Below, one piece after another: positions 51,555 to 56,867 of a DNA stretch of 56,867 nucleotides (its first letter is position 1; each line of letters begins with the position of its first letter). The stretch is from Asterionellopsis glacialis (lineage: Eukaryota > Bacillariophyta > Plagiogrammaphyceae > Rhaphoneidales > Asterionellopsidaceae): the NCBI GenBank assembly GCA_014885115.2, contig WKLE02004560.1, positions 1 through 56,867 on the forward strand, given 5' to 3'. The notes below the pieces were generated by a model. It worked only from the letters and a program-made list of their open reading frames with translations, had not been told where the DNA came from and ran no database searches. The position numbers and the translations under genes are program-made.

Positions 51555-54500
51555 CTAATCAAGATTGTATCCTCGTTGTTGCTGTTGTTGTGACTGCTGT
51601 TGTTGAGAAGAGGAAGATCTTGCATAATCATCATATGGCCTCTTACGCCTGGAGTTGTCGTTGTTATGACTGTAATGACCACCATGATCTTGCTGATAAT
51701 GCGAGTTTGATCCGTGATGATGCCTGCCGCTATGTTCATGTCTACCTCCACCACCATCACCGGTGCCATCCTGTCCTGCTCCTTGCTGATAATCTGAATC
51801 ACGTCTAAAACCTCGGTTGTCACCTCCACCACTACTACTCTGGTGGTGATGATGAGGACTCTTGCTATCATGATGATCTCGACCTCGATGATCACCACCA
51901 CCACCACCGCCACTATATTGGCGTCCTCCACCGCCGCCACGACGGTAATTATTGCTGTTGTCTCGATTGTAGTGTTGTGTGCCATCATGACTTCTACCAC
52001 CACCATTATCGGGAGATCGACTCCTCTGACCACTATTATGGTTATGATGACTGTTATGATGACTCCTTTGATTACCTCCGTAAGTACTATGATGAGGACC
52101 ATCATTATAACGTCCACGTCCACCACTGTTATCGTAATCATCGTCTCCTCCTCTCCTATTGTTACCATGGTTGTCTTCCTGGCTGTGATAACTTCCTCGT
52201 CGATTATTTCTGTTATTGTTATAGCCTCCCTGGGTATCATCATCTTGGGATAATGACGATGGACCATTCCAATCGCGTCCTCCTCCGCGAGACCTATCAT
52301 TGTAATTACGGTGGTTGTTATTGTAGTCATTGTTGTATCCTCCTGGTCTCGAGGTCGGTGTGTCATCTTCTTCTTTCACCGGATAATTACGACGATTATT
52401 ATTGTTGTTGTTGTAGTCGTTCTGTTCACTATGTCCTGGCTTGGACGAAGACGTGATATCTTCTTCTTTCACCGGATAGCTACGATCACGGTCTGCTCCA
52501 TCGGGACCACCACCAGTAGTATACCTATCATTTCCTCCACCAGAGGAGATATCTCTGGAGGATGGTCCGTACCTATCGTTCCCACCAGCCAAATTATCCC
52601 TCGCCTGTCCATACCCTGCGGAGTTTTCCCTTCCATTCGAAGCTCCGTACCTCTCATTTCCTCCTCCCGAGGTTTCTCTGCGTTGACCATACCGATCGTT
52701 GCCTCCAGAATTGTCCCTGGATTGCCCATACCTCTCATTACCTCCACCAAAATTATCTCGATTACCTCCCGAATAGTCTCTGGATGATGTTCCGTACCTA
52801 TCATTACCTCCTGAGTTGTCTCTGGAAGATGCATACCTATCATTACCTCCTCCTCCCCCATATCTATCATTACCTCCGTACCTACCATTGCCTCCTGAAT
52901 TGTCTCTGGGAGGCCTACTATCACCACCATGGTAGGAAGAACGAGGGTATGAACTTCTCCTGTTATCATCATAGTTACCTCGCTGCCGCTTGTCTCGTGG
53001 TGGGAAGCTGGGTTGGATAGGTTTGTAAACACACTTGGGCCTTACTTTTTGGGGGACGTCAGGTGCTGCATTGGCGGTCGTATTTTCAATTTTAAAACGA
53101 TCCCAACCCTCTTCATCAAAGATGATCTTTCCACCATTACGATTCACTTCCTCGATTAAGGCTTCCTTATCAATATGGATCCGTCCTTTATTGGGTTGTT
53201 CTACCTCGTGGATATTCATGAAACGTAACATATTTTTGATGCGTTTACGCATCCCATCATCACCCATACGAGCACCACGTGCACGAGTCTTACCATACCC
53301 AGTCACAATATCAATAGATTTGACAGCGGCAAGTCTTGAATTGCTTTGAAGGTATGGTACAAGACATTCCTCAAACCACCAACGCAATCCTACCTCACCT
53401 CCTCCCAAGGAAAGGAAGTGTAAGTCAAGTTCTAGCCATTGTGTACCGAGACGTGACACCCTGGCATAAAATCCACGTCGGATCCCATCTTCAAAGATCT
53501 TGTATGCCAACTCCTTTTGAGAACAAACAGCATCAAGGACAGCATTGTAGGACACAACGTCACGGACAACACCAATTTGTTCCATTTCATTGAACAAATC
53601 GTATCCTTTCTCCCAAAGCTTGCATCGAGCACAGGCTGAAATGGCAGAATTGAAGATATGGACATTGGGTGCCACAGCTTCAATCTTCATTCGATCCATA
53701 AGTTTAAAGGCAATGTCGGCGCGGTGGCATTTTTCCATGCATGACATGGCAGCACCAAAGATAATAACATTCTTACGGATATCCATTTCACCCATTTCAT
53801 CCAAGTACTCCAAACACTGTTGCCATTGGAAACCCTTTTCGCATGCTGCAATGGCACTGCCGTAACTGACAACAGTCACAGGTAACTTCTTTGCTTTCAT
53901 TTCATCGAAAAGATCAAGAGCACGTTCCCATTGAAGTCCCTTCTCAAGAGCTGTCATGGTTGCATTGTAGGTGACGACACTACAGAAATTTCATTGGGGA
54001 AAAAAAGTAGGCAAAGCAAGAATGTTGAGAATGTTGTGCACCTTGTTAGAAAGATCGATCGCAACGATCGAAAAAGTATTCTGTCCTTTTTGTTGTAAAC
54101 CATACCTTGGTGAACCACCTGTGGCTTCAATTTCACGGAATAATTGTAGTGCCTTTTCCCATTGCTGTCCCTTGGACAAGGCAGAGATGGCAGCTGAATA
54201 GGCAATTACATTTGTACCGTGACCTTCAGCTCTCATTTCATCTAATACAGAGAGTGCTAATTTCCATTGTTGTCCTTTTTCACATGCAGAAATTAAAGCT
54301 GAAAAGGTAATGACCGTAGGCGTAACACCCTCACGTTTCATTTGATCAAACACGTCCATTGCCTTTTGGGGGACTAATCCTTTTTCGCATGCCGAAATGG
54401 CAGCATTGTAGGCAATGGCGGTTTGTTTGACACCTTCTTGTTTCATTTGATCTAACAAATGCAAGGCCGATTTCCATTGTCCACACTTTTCACATGCCGA

Positions 54501-56052
54501 TATAGCAGAGGAAAAGGTAACTTCATTCTTGGGGACATTCTTGTCTTGCATTTCTTGAAGTAAACCTAATGCCTTTTTGTAATCTTTCATTTTTTCGCAT
54601 ACACTAATAAGTGAATTATAATGAAACACGTTTTTAGGTATGGGTGGTTCGGCTGTATCCATCCATGACCAAACACCCAATGCAATACCAATTTTTTTAC
54701 GTCTTGCCAAGTTGGAAAGGATGGCCGTCATGGCTTTCCCTACATCATACTTGTTGGTACCGTAGGAACTTTGAACAGTATTCAATTCTTTTCGTAAGTT
54801 AGCACCAGGAAGACAAATACGATCCACAATGGCATTCACATCAAAGCCACCGCCACCATATCCACCTCCATACCCACCACCATGACCATTTCTATTGTAT
54901 CCTCCACCACCATGTCCTCTTCTATCATCACGATAATCGCGATTATTATTATTATCACGATTATTCCTATCACTGTAATTGTTGTTATTATGGTGGTGGT
55001 GGTGGTGGTGACCACCACGTTGTTGTTGTTGTTGTTGTTGTTGTGATTGATGTTGATAATGGTTAGAGGATGCACCACCTCCACCAGTATGACTACTGCT
55101 GCTTTGTTGACGTTGATAGTTGTTGTGATGATGAGAGGGTGGGGGATGATTTCCTCCACCACCTCCACCACCACCACCACCACTACTTCCTTGATTCGTA
55201 TTATTATTGGCATTATCAGGATCACAAAAGTCATTGTTAAGTTCACTCATTTCACGATCACGTAATTCAGTACGTTCCTTGTATCCACGTTTAAAATGAT
55301 CTAATGGTTGAGGTGCTAAATTCTCAGGTGCAGCTTCGGCACCTGGAACAAAGTTTTCACCATGATCAGGCTTGTTGTCTCTACTAATAGTATTAGTAGT
55401 AGTAGTAGTAGCGTTGGTGTCATTGTTGTGATATGAAAATGTCGCTTGTTCGTCATCATGGTGCGGATGGTTGTTGGACAAGCCTTCATCTGGATTATTC
55501 CTACAATAGAAGAAGGTAAAGTTAGTTGAGTTGTGTTGAGTTTTGTGTTATTTGGATATAATATATAAGAAAATGGAGAAGGGTATTTTTGTTGAGTTTG
55601 AGGTTTTCATATTTTAAAAAAGGCGTAAATTGTAAATTGATTTTTGAAAATAGTTGGTGTATGTGAATTGAATGAGCAAAAACATAATGTAATACATAGA
55701 TATGGATAGAGAGAGAGAGAGAGAGAGCAACACACATGATGAATGATCTATTCGGTATTGTTTGTCAAGTCCCAACATGTCTGATTTCTCTTCCACTTTT
55801 ATTCATCGAATGCATCAGCGGCAGCACAAAAGCGAATTGTATAAAAACATGTGGTATGTGGAGAACTCAAATGGGACATTTTCACTCCATAGAGCTTGGA
55901 GAATGTATTCATTTCAGACCAGATTGTCATACAGATAGATGATTGCGTAGTACGACATGGCACCGCTTCGCTGTGTACAAAAAATTTGATATGTATATAT
56001 ATTGAAATATAGTTGTTTGTGATTGTGATTTTATTTACCTGTGGTCGTCCAT
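51555..56052 (-). CDS. PPR-SMR RNA-binding protein with long Gly/Arg-rich tail (three exons)
   Basis: Exons (minus): 56052-56039 (a 14-nt first coding exon, MDDH plus two bases), 55500-54106 and 53979-51555; introns 538 and 126 nt, GT-AG, phases fit; 1277 aa. Residues 1-220 are Asn/Gly/His/Gln-rich. About ten pentatricopeptide repeats follow (about 295-640: FHYNSLISVCEK, VTFSSAISACEK, IAYNAAISACEKG and so on). An Smr domain follows at about 653-722 (LELDLHFLSLGGGE, IVTGYGKTRARG). The tail from about 765 is Gly/Arg/Asp/Ser-rich with repeated NSGGNDRYG units, encoded by imperfect tandem repeats at about 52500-52900. PPR-SMR proteins bind organellar RNA or act in ribosome-linked RNA cleavage. 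The Smr part keeps its D-L-H and TGYGKTR motifs. No clear organelle presequence is seen. Confidence 0.9.
52500..52900 (-). repeat. Imperfect tandem repeats encoding NSGGNDRYG units
   Basis: The coding strand repeats the peptide pattern (R/S)DNSGGNDRYG about ten times with unit lengths of roughly 30-50 bp and many synonymous changes. The units differ enough to show that the repeat is not brand new. Confidence 0.7.
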
Positions 56053-56867
56053 CGTGTGGAATGTTGTGTAGCGTAGTCTAGTGTTATTTGTTACGTAGTT
56101 GAAAGGTCTTGTGATTTTCTTGTTTGCTTGCTTGTTTCTCGTTCTAGTCTATTGTTGGCTGTCTTCTATGTCTATTGTAAGTAAGTAAGTCAAGTCAAGT
56201 CAAGTCAGTATGCTTCGTTGATGGCACACCGGCTTGTTCTGTTGTTGCAATAACAAACAAACTGTCTTCTCTTCTTACCCCCTCTCTTTTTTTTGATCGT
56301 GAGTATCAACTACTCTTTAGCGTTGCTGGCTGCCGCAATTTCACGACAGAGAGTAAAAAAAGTACAAAAAGAGGGCCACCGAAGACCAGCCGCTACCGCA
56401 CTTCAGGATGACGAAGATCCACATACACCTGGTCTACTCGTACACGAAAAACAACTCACTGTCTGGAGGATAGTGAGGTTTCGAAGATTTTGCAGAGAAA
56501 AGCATATGTCACTACCGTACATGAGTCTCGTAGAGTTTTACATGGAGCAGGGCGTTGAATGTAATCACGCACGCCACAAGCAGCGGCCTAATAATTGATG
56601 GACAATCGAGACACTGCATCTGACTATGTAAAATAAACAATAGTACATACACATATATATTCTACATACATACTTTCCATTATGGTCTGTCGGTAAAAGA
56701 TCAATGACGTATAGCAATTACTGTACGACAGCGAGCGTTAGGGAAGTGTTACCAGGTAGTGTAGTACCTGGTAATAGTTTATGCAATGTACCTGGGAGTC
56801 CATTCACAATCATCTATACCCCCTGGGTGGACAATAGACCGGCCGGCTCGTTTTCACTTTACTAGCG
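56053..56867. other. Spacer at the right end of the window
   Basis: About 815 bp upstream of the PPR-SMR gene. It contains a short (AAGTC)n array near 56187-56206, a T run at about 56286-56294, and two facing motifs TTACCAGGTAG (about 56749) and GTACCTGGTAA (about 56764). The 101-aa frame at 56293-56598 opens with TTG and shows no recognisable domain; it was not called a gene. Confidence 0.45.

Noticed and set aside
51542..52787. Long open frames on the other strand or in other frames opposite the Gly-rich tail of the PPR-SMR protein
   Set aside because: They consist of Val/Ile/Thr or Tyr/His runs created by reading the repeat DNA in the wrong frame; the PPR-SMR frame explains the region.
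56293..56598. 101-aa frame at the right end
   Set aside because: Opens with TTG, no ATG near the start, no recognisable domain; composition not clearly coding.
1..56867. tRNA or rRNA genes
   Set aside because: No cloverleaf with a GGTTCRANNCC T-loop in a suitable setting, and no rRNA-like conserved stretch, was noticed by eye; a covariance search would be decisive.

Overview
The window is nuclear DNA of a photosynthetic stramenopile, most likely a diatom. Four things point that way. Several genes carry short GT-AG introns (about 108-161 nt, one of 538 nt). Spacers are AT-rich, and many proteins contain Asn, Gln or Gly runs. Decayed Copia and mariner-like elements are present. One carrier protein begins with a signal peptide followed by an 'AAF' motif, the usual entry signal for the secondary plastid of heterokonts. 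All exon joins given here were built by hand from splice sites and reading phase; no transcript data were available.

Layout, left to right. 0-2 kb: a CAP10/GT90-type glycosyltransferase (-). 2.4-3.8 kb: a polytopic membrane protein resembling the TLC fold (+). 4.3-8.2 kb: a head-to-head pair, a phosphate-carrier-like protein of the mitochondrial carrier family with a plastid-type presequence (-) and a triose-phosphate/nucleotide-sugar translocator family protein (+). 8.2-9.9 kb: a lysine-rich unknown ORF lying between two copies of the translocator gene's 3' end. 10-15 kb: protein-L-isoaspartate methyltransferase (-), the twin-CX9C protein CMC4 (+), and two low-complexity proteins. 15.6-18.7 kb: proteasome subunit RPN1 (+, three exons).

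18.8-22.1 kb is a rearranged island. A broken mariner-like transposase and a high-GC3 GT8-like glycosyltransferase lie between a copy of the 3' tail of the next gene (a two-domain GT2 protein) and a decayed second copy of the RPN1 3' part. 22.1-27.4 kb holds the GT2 protein (-) and a class V PLP enzyme (-). 27.4-31.3 kb is a graveyard: an imperfect inverted repeat, the 3' half of a dead Copia element, and a thymidylate kinase pseudogene with stop codons inside its DRY motif.

31.5-38 kb: a 60-aa membrane microprotein (-), a Sec6-like exocyst subunit (-) and malic enzyme (+). 38.1-45.4 kb: one six-exon gene (-) for a secreted protein of about 2220 aa. It fuses DUF1800 and DUF1501, with a large insert in DUF1800 that carries a cytochrome-b5-like HPGG motif. 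47.3-56.1 kb: PRP40-like WW/FF splicing factor (-) and a PPR-SMR protein (-), each with a very long Gly/Arg/Pro-rich tail.

The strongest candidates for something undescribed are the DUF1800-DUF1501 fusion, the plastid-signal phosphate carrier paired with a translocator, the two insertions flanked by duplicated gene ends, and a near-palindrome GTACCWGGTAC found in spacers.
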